Source: Leptobrachium leishanense (lineage: Eukaryota > Chordata > Amphibia > Anura > Megophryidae). From it: 64,000 bases of DNA. Every line of letters begins with the position of its first letter. Within the stretch, counting starts at the first letter, position 1. The notes beneath the pieces were generated by a model. That model did not search any database. It had not been told where the DNA came from and worked only from the letters and a program-made list of their open reading frames with translations. The stretch is taken from the NCBI GenBank assembly GCA_009667805.1, contig CM019064.1, positions 73,654,400-73,718,399 on the forward strand, written 5' to 3'. The position numbers were made by a program, and so were the translations under genes. This document shows, one piece after another, positions 55,020-64,000 of the stretch.

Positions 55020-56232
55020 GGAACCAGCTCCGTGACTGTGAGTGATTTGACGGTTGCGTCAGTGAGTTGGGTTGTAGGCTTCTCTAAATAGGAACGTTTT
55101 AAGGGAGCGTTTTGAAGGAAGAGAAATTAGGGGAAAGTCTGACCGTATGAGGGAGAGCATTCCAGAGAATGGGGGCTGTGCGTGAGAAGTCCTGCAGTCT
55201 ATCATGGGAAGAGGCGATGCGGGGGGAAGCTAGGCGCAGGCCGCTGATTGATCTTAGAGAGCGGGCTGGGGTGTATTTGATGATTAGTGAGGACAGGTAG
55301 TGGATAGATGAGTTAGTGAGAGCTTTGTAGGTCAGGGTAAGGAATTTAAATTTAATTCTGCAGTGGATGGGGAGCCAGTGAAGGGACTCGCAGAGGGGAG
55401 TGGCAGAGACAGAGCAGCAGGTGAGGTGGATTAGCCTGGCAAAGGCAAGTCAAATCGGGAGATTACCAGGGACTGGATTAGTTGTTTTGCAGTGACAGTG
55501 GTAAGAAATGGCCGAATTCTGGAAATATTACGTAGTTTGTATCGGCAGGAGGAGGAAAGAGACTGGATGTGGGGGATGAAGGAAAGAGTCAAGTGTAACT
55601 CCGAGACAGCAAACCTGGTTTGATGGGGAGATAGTGATATCCTCCACCGTGATAGAGAAGTCAGGAAGTGGGGAGGCATTAGGAGGAGGAATTAGTAGGA
55701 GCTCAGTCTTAGACATGTTGATCTTTAGGTGGTGGGAGGCCATCCAGGAGGAGATGCCAGATAAACAGTCACTGACTTTGGAAAGGACAGGGGGAGAGAG
55801 ATCAGGGGTGGAGAGGTAGATCGGAGTGTCATCAGCATAAAGGTAGTAATTGAAGCCAAAGCTATTAATGATTTTTGCCCAGGGAGGAGGTGTAGATGGA
55901 AAAGAGCAGAGGACCAAGAACAGAGCCTTGAGGTACACCAACAGATAGAGGCAATGAAGAGGAGGAGTTACCAGCAAAGGACACAGAGAAGGACCTGTTG
56001 GATAAATAGGAGTCAACCCAAGCGAGTGCAGTGTCACAGAGACCAAGAGAGCTGAAGGTCTGCAGAAGGAGGGGGTGGTCAACAGTGTCAAAAGCAGCCG
56101 AGAGGTCAAGCAGGATGAGGATAGAATAGTGTCCGTGTTTTTTTAGCAGTTAGGAGGTCGTTGGTGACTTTTGAGGGCAGTTTCAGTTGAGTGTAGGGGA
56201 CAGAAACCCAATTTCAGTGGGTTGAGTAGGGA
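55020..56232 (-). mobile_element. L2/CR1-like LINE, 5'-truncated, with RT
   Basis: On the minus strand it begins at about 56232, inside the reverse transcriptase, and runs to the C-terminal block near 55070. Its tail is not of family A type. It is an old copy with several frame changes but keeps all RT motifs from the fingers/palm junction onward. Confidence 0.85.
55070..56220 (-). pseudogene. LINE reverse transcriptase, 3' two-thirds, broken
   Basis: In successive minus-strand frames the blocks are: a [16 protein letters not shown] block (near 55900-55950); YLYADDT with the catalytic YADD at 55828-55839; LKINMSKTELLLIPPP (55690-55740); CLGVTLDS; then YKLRNISRIRPFLT; HYLSSLIIKYTPARSLRS; and FSRTAPILWNALP with SSFKTLLKTFLF near 55070-55170. 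This is the full motif series of L2/CR1-like ORF2 after the endonuclease. The GVPQGS and YADD blocks are in different frames, and stops lie between later blocks, so it is inactive. Confidence 0.9.
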
Positions 56233-56764
56233 CATACACATAATATAGACGTATTCTATGTAAAGTATTGCTAGCAGTATTGGATCAACACTATCATAAT
56301 AAGCAATACATACAAATTAATAGATATATTTCATTTAAAAAGTAATCGCAGTAACTTGAAAGATTAAAGTTTGAAGATAAACTTTGATGTTGGCTAACAC
56401 ATCCTTGTCTGATAGTATAAAGAGTCTGAGTGTGAGTGAATCTGAGTAAGTCTGAGCGAGCCCGAGCGAAGAAGTGTGAGTCTCAATGATTGTGTGATGT
56501 GAGAAAGTATGCATGAGTATGAGTAAAGGAATATAAGGGTGAGCCTGAGTGAATCAGTACAAGCAAATGTGAGTGAGTATGGGTGATCAATCTTCCTCTT
56601 GTTTACAGATAATGAGTGTGTCATTTGTCCAGTCTCTTTTGTTTTAAACAGTCCTGAGAGTGCACAAGGTTTCCCAAGAACAGCTTGCGTTATATCCTTT
56701 AAATAAAGAATAAAAAAACAGAAGATTTCGATTTGTAAATTTAAAATAAAGATTTGAAAAAGAA
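56233..56764. other. Unassigned, with GAGT-rich simple sequence
   Basis: Degenerate (TGAG)n-like repeats at 56425-56585 and AT-rich flanks. No gene. Confidence 0.4.
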
Positions 56765-57061
56765 CTGCAGCTTTCACTGTGTGAGTTAAAGAACTGCAAC
56801 TCTTACTGTGTGAGTTAAAGAACTGCAGCTTTCACTGTGTGAGTTAAAGAACTGCAACTCTTACTGTGTGAGTTAAAGAACTGCAGCTTTACTGTGAGAG
56901 TTAAAGAACTGCAACTCATACTGTGTGAGTTAAAGAACTGCAACTTTTACTGTGACAGTTAAAGAACTGCGACTTTTACTGTGACAGTTAAAGAACTGCA
57001 GCTTTACTGTGTGAGTTAAAAAACTGCAACTCTTACTATGTGGGTTAAAGAACTGCAACTC
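56765..57061. repeat. 29-bp tandem array, left part, about 10 units
   Basis: Units read TTAAAGAACTGCAACTCTTA then CTGTGTGAG, alternating with a GCAGCTTTCACTG form, so a two-unit higher-order period of about 58 bp is visible. The array stops abruptly at CpG-rich sequence and resumes near 58640. Confidence 0.88.
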
Positions 57062-57236
57062 TGAGGCTCCGGTCAGGCGAGCGCAGCGTTCACGTCCGTG
57101 ATGGTGCATAAAAGTATGTCCGTGATAGCATGACATAAAGGCCAATGGAGTCCCACACACGAAGTACGTCCGCACTGAACTGCGGACGCACAAGGCCGCG
57201 GCAAACGGACGCAAGTTGGACAAGAACATACAACCC

Positions 57237-58360
57237 TGTCATGCCTCACGCCGGCAGTGGCGCAAGAAGAACAAAACTGGTGCTGCTTCAAAGCAATGAT
57301 CTCCTTGGCAGCACTAGTTAACCCTCAGCATGCTAAATTCAAAGTTTTTCTTTCAGTATTGCTAGCATCACAGGTGCACCAATTAAGACTTTCATTTAAG
57401 CCAGACACTCCCATAGCTCAATGCTTGTGCATCAGGATTCATTTCAGTGTTTCCTCAAACCTGCTTGCAACAGCTCTCTTGTACTCCCTGAGAACCGATC
57501 CTCCAGTGACCCCAGATTCCCAAGCTCCAAGGTATCTGCAACCCCTCCAAGCTCCAATGCTTCTGCTGCACTCCAAGGTTTCTGCAGCACTCCACGGTAT
57601 CTGCAGCCCTTCCAAGTCATCTGCAGCCCCTCCAAGGCCTCTGCAGCATTTCCAGGCCCCTGCAGTGCTTCCAGGCCCCTGCAGCGCTTCCAGGTCTCTG
57701 CAGCGCTTCCAGGCCTCTGCAGCACGTCCAGGCCTCATTGCAACCAGAGACCCTCATTGCAACCAGAGATCCTCCAAGATATTCAGCGCCCTGTGTATCT
57801 ATATTTCCTGTCATCCCTCTTCCTATCCTGTGTTCAGTAAGTGTTCTAGGGTCTTTCAGTGTTGTCTCCTATTTCTGTTTCTAGTCAGCCCTTTTCCAGT
57901 CCCGCTCTCCGTACCTTTTATTTTAGTTTCTCTGTATCTTTCTGTCCAGTCCAATTCCTGTACTGTCCATCTACCTATTCCTCAGCCCTGCCTGCTTTGT
58001 CCCATAATTGTGTATCTGATCTATTCCATCCCTCTCACTCTCTCAAAACTCTTATGCATTATTCATGGTCCCCTTTGGTTTAGTCATTATTCACTCTACG
58101 TGTTTATCAGTCCTATCTGCTTTGTATGCTTCTATTTGTGAATATCCAATCAGTCCCATTCCTGTCTCTCCCAGTTGATATATATTATTCATTGTTCCCC
58201 TTGGTTTATCCCGGTCATTGCTCCCTGTTTAAATAAACCTTCTGTTGCTTTACTCCTGTATCCGCCTCCCTCCTCCTTTATCACTGCATACTGGGCTTCA
58301 ACTAACCCCCCATACACTGAATCTTTGACAGAGGTGCCACCCCGGTACCCTGACATGAAA
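57237..58360 (+). mobile_element. Probable solo LTR with internal minisatellite
   Basis: It starts TGTCATGCC; near the right end is CCCTGACATG, with an AATAAA signal at 58232-58237 followed by a T/C-rich U5-like stretch, so it would read to the right. AACCC occurs before (57232-57236) and after (58361-58365), which would be the duplication if the LTR ends in GACATGAAA rather than CA; this is the weak point. The 18-20-bp minisatellite at 57530-57735 lies inside. The 294-codon open frame across 57257-58141 has no known motif and covers the repeat and the pyrimidine-rich R/U5-like part, so I do not call it a gene. Confidence 0.5.
57530..57735. repeat. 18-20-bp minisatellite, about 11 units
   Basis: Units are variants of TTCCAGGCCTCTGCAGCG and CTCCAAGGTTTCTGCAGCA. 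The right half is nearly homogeneous and the left half diverged. Confidence 0.85.
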
Positions 58361-58640
58361 AACCCCTAGAACGGCTGCACAAAGTGCGCTGTGTCCGCAA
58401 CGTCCGCATAGCTTTGTGAGTGAGAGATGGAAAGTGGAAAGATGGACTGCATTTATACGACCAGCATTTTTGAGGGACAGAATGGTTTTGCATTTTAATT
58501 TATTTTCCCTCCTACATCCGTCAAAAATAATGTCAGTGAAAAAACGGACTGTGTGGCCACTACTGCGTCTTCCGTACTACCGTACGTCCGTACTGCACGG
58601 ACGCACAGTCCGTAGAAATCATGTTCATTTGACCCTAACC

Positions 58641-58850
58641 TTACTGTGTGAGTTAAAAAACGGCAACTCTTAATGTGAGAGTTAAAGAACTGCAGCTCTT
58701 ACTGTGTGAGTAAAGTAACTGTAGCTCTTACTTTGTGAGTAAAGTAACTGTAGCTCTTACTGTGTGAGTAAAGTAACTGTAGCTCTTACTTTGTGAGTAA
58801 AGTAACTGTAGCTCTTACTGTGTGAGTTAAAGAACTACAACCTCTCAGAA
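58641..58850. repeat. 29-bp tandem array, right part
   Basis: Units read TTACTGTGTGAGTAAAGTAA then CTGTAGCTC, alternating TGTG and TTTG forms. It is the continuation of the array at 56765-57061, separated by the CpG-rich insert. The right part is dominated by a unit variant (GTAACTGTAGC) absent on the left. Confidence 0.85.
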
Positions 58851-60394
58851 TGTCAGGTAAATTTGAATTGGGCTGTCAGTGGTTTGGGCCCCTCAAAGAA
58901 AGTCTAGGGGAATTTTGGATTAGCAGACAAACCGCTACAGAAAATCTGTAAAACAGATCAGTTATGGAAGATATAGCACACCAGGTCAAACATGTTGAAG
59001 GTTCATACCAAATTTGGTGGACAGAACCTTGACGTTCTAGTAGGAGTTACTAGTCAAAAGACTAATAATAAGCTTAGAATGGAAAACCGCCTTTTGACGC
59101 CAGTATAAACATTACGGAATCAATATTTCATTAAGATATGCCTTTATTCTTTCCTCATTATACAACAGGTAAGAGTCCCAGCCTGTCGACAAGTGCAGGA
59201 GTTGGGTAGCACATTTTAAGATGTGTTTACTTTGCAAAGTGCTCCTTACATTTTATAGCCACCGGGAGATTCAACCACCGGAAAAGAACAATCACTATCT
59301 GACGTGTTTGGAGCCCTCAAGGCCCAGGTCCTGTTTTGCCCAACAAAAGAATGATACGATTTATGGTTTCTGAATTTTAAAGATTATAGTAGAATGTGTT
59401 TAAAAAGTGTTGTTCGTTTTAGGTCAGTTTAGTAAAAAAAATACACATTAATGTAAATGTGAAAAAATAAAATTTCCAGCCGGGTTGTAGTTTTAGCCTA
59501 ATCTGATTCATACTTTACAATTTTATTAAAACACTGATAAATATCTTGAGTTTGAATATTTCTTGCATGACAAAACAATTTGTCTAGAGTTTTTGAACAA
59601 TTTGATTCATACACAAGTGTAATAACATTTTAATTTGGAAATTTAAGTATTTTGATGAATACAAAAAAGCAGTGCGTTACAAAAACAATTAAAGTGTGAC
59701 TTTGTCTGTAATATCTGTTGTTGGTGTAATGGATCTATACCACATTCCAAAAATTGAAATATTAATCTGTACTTTTGAGCTACTGCAACCACTAAGCATA
59801 AACGATGAGGCTTTTTAATGCACCTGCAGCCGGATATTCCAACTTAAGAGCCCGTGAACATATGCTGGGTTAACAGATCTCTATGCTAAATAGATATTAA
59901 TATAGTAACAGGCTGCCTCCAGCAGCACAGAGCTCATCTGTCCAGGAGCATGTCACTAATTCACACAGAAGAGCCTTCTTCAATTCACGGCAATGCCAGC
60001 CAGCAGGGAATGCAGATAATGCCTGGAAAGAAGGATGAGGGGTTACTGGAGCAGATAATCTGACATCCATCCATTAATACTTTTTTTTCTCTACTTTACC
60101 ACATTACTTGATAGAGCCGGAGCTATTTTTAAATATACTGTTCCACATGTTGGCTTCTTGGAAATGCCGGTTTTACATCTGGCTTGTGTCTGAAACATTC
60201 ATTTGAAATCATTATAAATGCAAGAGCATTTTATAGATGCTAGTAAAATACAGTATATTTCTGATTGCTAGCTCTTCTGTTCATCCATTAGGAATAGAAA
60301 AAAGTAGGTATTTCTCTGCATATTCATTTTTTGACTTGATTCCAGAATAAAAGCACACATTGGGTTTGTCCAAGAATTGATTTATTCTAACGAG
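58851..60394. other. Unique DNA; possible conserved non-coding DNA
   Basis: No repeat signature. The stretch 59800-60300 has mixed composition with CCATCCATTAATAC, TTCACGGCAATGCC and TTTTAAATATAC words and is a visual candidate for a conserved non-coding element. Confidence 0.35.
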
Positions 60395-60402
60395 GTAAAG
60401 GT

Positions 60403-61001
60403 TAGAGATGTGCATTTGTTTCGGAAAAGTTCAGAATTTGGAAAGAAATTTGATAATTCGTATTCGGAAGTACTTCCGAATAACAAATAGATACAATACG
60501 TATTCGAAACGAAACGGTATATAACGAATTTATTTAGTTTTACACTGTGTCGTCATCATAAAAGAAAAATTTGAATAACTGATATCAACTATCGAATTTG
60601 AAATAAACTATCAAATTGATATCAACTATCAAATTGATCTTAACTTGCAATACAAGTAATAGTCGACAAAGGACTTTATGAAACAAATTAATTTTGTTTC
60701 ACTGTTTAGTTTGACTCAAATACTAAATCTGTGACACAGCTTAAAATTTAACCCTAGCTTTACTTTTAAACAGCAAAATTTGATTAATTGGGGTTTTATC
60801 TAATGATCCAAAATTTGAATTGATATCAACTATCGAATTGATATATGAAATTCGAATCGATTAGAAATTTCAAATCGATCCGAAACTAAATGAAACGAAA
60901 TACGAAAAGAAATTAGTTACGAAATTCCGGAAATAAAATTATTTAAAAATGTAACGAAACAAAACTAAACTAAACAAATTTTTCAGCCATGCACATCCCT
61001 A
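60403..61001. mobile_element. hAT-like TIR element, TAGRGATGTGCA family, 599 bp, TSD GTAAAGGT
   Basis: It starts TAGAGATGTGCATTTG and ends CCATGCACATCCCTA. GTAAAGGT flanks it exactly (60395-60402, 61002-61009). The interior has CGAAT/ATTCG words and three to four GATATCAACTATCGAATT units, as in the copies at 2842, 27835 and 30786. This is the reference copy for the family in this window. Confidence 0.95.
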
Positions 61002-61054
61002 GTAAAGGTGGCTACAGATGAACAAAATTACCCCAAAGCAGGGATGCTCTAATG

Positions 61055-61236
61055 CAGTGTTTCCCAAACCTGTCCTCGGGACCCTCAGCCAGGACAGGTT
61101 TTAAGGATTACCTTGTGGAAATACAGACTAAATTGTGCAGTCACTGAGCAGCAAATCATATCACCTGTGCTGTGCTTCACATAGCTGGCAAACCTGGCCT
61201 GTTAGGGGGACCTGAGGACAGGTTTGGGAAACACTG
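61055..61236. mobile_element. 182-bp hAT MITE, copy 2, TSD CTCTAATG
   Basis: Same termini (CAGTGTTTCCCAAACCTGTC) and the same length as 14108-14289, in the opposite orientation judged by the CAGCAAATCATATCACCTGT block. CTCTAATG flanks it exactly (61047-61054, 61237-61244). Confidence 0.95.
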
Positions 61237-61244
61237 CTCTAATG

Positions 61245-61738
61245 GCTGCGATGTCCATGATGGGCGTTGTTCATGGTGCAAAGAAACTCTCATGGGAGCT
61301 GGCCGCGAATAGGCATGCTGAAAGGAAAAAAGATGAATACAGTTGGCACAAGTTAAACGTATATCCTGACTCGCGATCACCACGTGCACAAGCTCATGCA
61401 CCATTAATGTAATATAAGTAGGTGAAAGTCGCTTGTAAATTGTGAAAGCTCTTTTTGTGCATTTGGTGACTTGCATAATGGAAAATTACAATCGCTATGT
61501 TTTGAACTTGTTCTGGACACGTGACCTAAACTCTCCTCCAGTCTGCAAAAGTGAATCACTGAACACACCTGGTTTTGAGTCAGTATTCTTTTTTTTTTTT
61601 TTTTTAAATACCATCTCAATATACCAGGTAATTTAATAAAACTGTCAACAACTTTTTTTTTATTTTTCAAGTGCCACTACAAATAAATTAAACCCCATGT
61701 CTAGTTCATATATTTACATTGTCCATAGACAATATTAA
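61245..61738. other. No recognised feature
   Basis: AT-rich spacer with T-runs at 61590 and 61653. Confidence 0.4.
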
Positions 61739-62700
61739 CCCATTTTTTCACTACAAAGTGATTTTCCAAAACAACATTGTCAGAAACCAGTGTTTTTTTT
61801 GTAAAGTAATTCTTAATAAATTATCCAGTAAGAAATATTTGAGTTTATACCCATTGCATTTCTTACTGTAAATAACCTATTTTTGGCCAATAGATGGCAC
61901 CATCTACTGCCAAATTGACTTAGAGGTTTGAGCAGCTGGTCTATTTTCTTCTTTTTTTCCCTGCATCGGCTGCTGAAAGCCTGATATTTCAGAACTTTAA
62001 GCAGCTGATTTTACAGTTTTAACTCTTTGGGCATTATGCCACAGTGCTAAAACTTTTGGGGCACCTTCTGCAGCCCAAATGCAAAAAAAATTTGTTTACA
62101 GCAAACAAATTTCATTTGCTTTTGGGCTGCGGATCAGCATATCGAGATATCTCGATGTCGGGGCCAGGCCAGCCATCAGAAATTTTGGGGCCCCTTACTG
62201 GCTCTCAGAATGGGCACCCCCGATCCCCTCTTCCCATGGGAAATACATTATTTGGTGTGAATTGTGATCACATTACAGAGTGGTAGTCCCAATATCTTAA
62301 AATCGCACACATTGCTCGCACAACAGCAAATTTAAAATAAAGTATCTATCTGGTTCAAATAATTTAAGACAGTATGAAACTGTGATTAAAAAAATATGAA
62401 TCAAGATCGTATTACAGAGTGTTGCTCCCAATACCTTAAAAAAAATCACATAAAATGTGTATTTTCCTGCCTGTTTGGAGCCAAAAGACAGCTTAGCATG
62501 CAAAGCAAGGGATAAACTTAATTTACGGCACTGAGTACCAAGCTCAATTTTCCCTGACAAAAACAGCTGAGCTTATTGAAGTGATTGCACTTAAAGCTTT
62601 TTCCAATTTACTCAGTGCCGGCCCAAGACACTGTGCTGCCTGGAGCCAAGGATGAAATGCTGCCCCCTCCCCCCACCACAATACACCATCATAGAAATTA

Positions 62701-62792
62701 TATATACACTACATTGCCAAAAGTATTCGCTCACCCATCCAAATCAGGAGCTGGGCAGGTGAGTGACTACTTTTGGCAATATAGTGTATATA
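62701..62792. mobile_element. Palindromic Tc1/mariner MITE
   Basis: TATATACACTACATTGCCAA on the left and TTGGCAATATAGTGTATATA on the right are nearly perfect inverted ends of about 35 bases, with 20 bases between. The terminus CACTA(C/T)ATTGCCAAAAGTA is a known Tc1-like end in fish and frogs, and TA repeats flank it. Confidence 0.9.
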
Positions 62793-63162
62793 TAATCAGA
62801 GTAGGTAGCACTCAATGTTAGTTAGGAGTAACTTAGTGCCCGGGTGCTACTCGTGGAGTCAATATAGTAAAAAATGGATAAGTGCACACCGGGACTTGTA
62901 AAATAGGAAAACTTTATTCGGTATGCATTAAAAACCAGGTGTGTGCTGTCACTGCCCATTGTGCCGAGGTGCTGCCTGGCTGAAACCATCAGCAGCTCGT
63001 CCTCCCAAACCTCTGCAGCTGGAAGCAGATTACAAGCACTGAGGCTTCATGTTGGTCATGTCTGGCCACACACAGACACATTCCAACCCCTCCACACACT
63101 GCTACATGCAGACTGAGACAGTGATCCCGCCACACAGCACTTTGTGCTCTTGCTGCTGTTTA

Positions 63163-63231
63163 TAGAGGATGTCTGGGAGCTGACAGCTGGAGGAAGAGCA
63201 CGACGTGCAGGCAGCTCCCAGACATCCTCTA
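63163..63231. repeat. 19-bp perfect inverted repeat
   Basis: TAGAGGATGTCTGGGAGCT at 63163-63181 pairs with AGCTCCCAGACATCCTCTA at 63213-63231, with a 31-base loop. TGCTGCTGTTTA outside partly pairs with TTAATGGCAGCA. It lies within the hAT-like element. Confidence 0.85.
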
Positions 63232-63536
63232 TTAATGGCAGCAATGGTACCTGCTGCAGATGTCTGTCGCTCCCCCTCTGAAATCATCAGAGGGGGCCCG
63301 TCAGCTGCCGACCGCCATCTTTGAGGCGCTGCTCGGCGCTCCGGGGCCCAGGTAGGCCACAGTACCTCCTCTGAGGCCTGTGGCCTACAGTAAACATAGA
63401 TGCAGACGGCGGGCCCCCCCAGTCCCCGTGCCCCTTACTGCTGCATGGGCTGTAATGCCCTGATGGCGGCCCTGGTCGGGGCACCGGATGATGCCTTTTA
63501 AGCCCGAGATATATCTTTCGGTAGTGAAGGGGTTAA

Positions 63537-64000
63537 TATACACAAATTTCTGTCCACAGAGATATAGGTGGCTCATCACCTTACTTCTGCTTTAAAATAA
63601 CTGTTGCTGGGGTGTATACTGATTAACAGCCTCAAGATTTGACATTAATAATGACCTGTGAGCTCTTGAAACAAGACAGCTCTTCGACAGACATAATTGC
63701 CTCTGTACGTGACACTGCCTTTTATTTATCTCTTTATTGTTAGTGTAGTATGGATATTACAGCAGATTAATTGAGACAGAGTCAAACTTTTTCTACCATT
63801 TTCTTTTGACCTGCACAGTAACAGACAATACATGCAGTAATTGGATTTTTTCATGATTGTTCCACGTTCATGAGTCACTTCTCCTTCGAAACATAATTAT
63901 TTGATAGTGGTCAATTATAAAAGTACCATCCGAATTATGATCTGATGTCATTTCCCTTCCAACCTCCAATGTTTTCATCCTACAATGCTGCGACTGCAGT
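63537..64000. other. Unique DNA; possible conserved non-coding DNA
   Basis: Non-repetitive, AT-rich with ATTAATAATGACC, CATAATTGCC and ATAATTATTTGAT words. No exon or RNA gene recognised up to the window edge. Confidence 0.3.

Larger units (their letters stand above)
57062..58640. mobile_element. CpG-rich insert splitting the 29-bp array
   Basis: Both margins are rich in ACGTCCGTG, TGCGGACGCAC and GTACGGACG words, unlike the surroundings, and look like subterminal repeats of one DNA element (left about 57062-57236, right about 58361-58640). Clear terminal inverted repeats and a target duplication could not be fixed. The centre is a probable solo LTR. Confidence 0.5.
62165..63474. mobile_element. 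hAT-like element, 1310 bp, TSD GTCGGGGC
   Basis: The left end CAGGCCAGCCATCAGAAATT and the inverted right end CAGGGCCGCCATCAGGGCAT are bounded exactly by GTCGGGGC (62157-62164, 63475-63482). The interior includes a second hAT-type terminus (CAGTGCCGGCCCAAG at 62613) without a partner, a palindromic Tc1 MITE (62701-62792) and a 19-bp perfect hairpin (63163-63181 with 63213-63231). No transposase. Confidence 0.92.
61739..63532. mobile_element. TTAA-target element (piggyBac-like), copy 2, split by a hAT element
   Basis: The left end CCCATTTTTTCACTACAAAG and right end TTTCGGTAGTGAAGGGG are bounded by TTAA (61735-61738, 63533-63536). The uninterrupted sequence would be about 480 bp. The blocks ACACTGGTTTCTGAC-like, GCAGCCCAAATGC and GATATCTCGATG correspond to copy 1 (16953-19558) in reverse. 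Confidence 0.88.

Noticed and set aside
57257..58141. Longest open frame in the window, 294 codons on the plus strand
   Set aside because: It runs through a CTGCAG-rich minisatellite and the pyrimidine-rich end of a probable LTR. Its residues reflect composition (L, S, P), it has no known motif, and long frames occur on the other strand over the same repeat.
1..64000. CRISPR array, bacterial operon, tRNA or rRNA genes
   Set aside because: None present. Tandem arrays here lack unique spacers, the sequence is clearly eukaryotic, and no cloverleaf or rRNA core was recognised by eye.

Overview
The window looks like gene-poor, AT-rich vertebrate DNA, most likely from an anuran amphibian. The evidence is its repeats: an amphibian/fish-type Ty3/Gypsy retrotransposon with a SCAN-like capsid, Tc1/mariner elements with DD34E transposase, many hAT-like and TTAA-target (piggyBac-like) elements, PIF/Harbinger-like elements with 3-bp duplications, and several Jockey-superfamily LINEs (CR1/L2/Rex1-like). 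I found no intact host exon, tRNA or rRNA. Every protein-like stretch I recognise belongs to a transposable element, and all are broken or truncated. The species is inferred from repeat style only.

Layout. 1-2659: 5' part of a Ty3/Gypsy element on the minus strand (LTR, primer-binding site, broken gag, start of pol), inserted into a LINE tail that is also cut by a hAT-like element and a 445-bp insert. 3853-8746: LINE 3' ends, a solo LTR inside a TIR element, a sister TIR element, and a hairpin. 10029-14289: LINE 3' end, a GGTTATTC-type TIR element, a 182-bp hAT MITE. 15220-19558: a CR1-like LINE fragment, then a TTAA element that received a LINE, which itself received a 1.2-kb insert. 20264-21989: two TIR elements back to back, the second very CpG-rich. 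23295-25258: two TTAA elements. 26590-31975: a LINE esterase-domain remnant, hAT-like copies, a Tc1 fragment, a piggyBac-like MITE, hairpins, LTR-like DNA. 33221-35790: TIR elements and a 70-bp tandem array. 36949-39859: a 2.9-kb hAT-like element carrying a minisatellite derived from a LINE tail, itself split by another hAT-like element. 40637-41891: a Tc1 transposase pseudogene. 46835-50637: a Harbinger-like element containing a TTAA element built of eleven consecutive hairpins, a hAT terminus, and a solo LTR. 51058-58850: LINE copies, 26-bp and 29-bp tandem arrays split by transposons, a hAT-like element, an RT-encoding LINE, and a CpG-rich insert with a probable solo LTR. 60403-63532: two hAT elements and a triple nest (TTAA element, hAT, Tc1 MITE).

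How it works together. The DNA is a record of repeated insertion rather than a gene system. Target-site duplications that I could read directly on both sides fix many boundaries and the order of events. The stretches between repeats are AT-rich and rich in TAAT-type words. They could include conserved non-coding elements of a gene desert or a large intron, but this needs an alignment. The most unusual structure is the hairpin chain at 47934-48597, whose first two hairpins recur in two diverged relatives with pairing kept although the stem sequence has changed.
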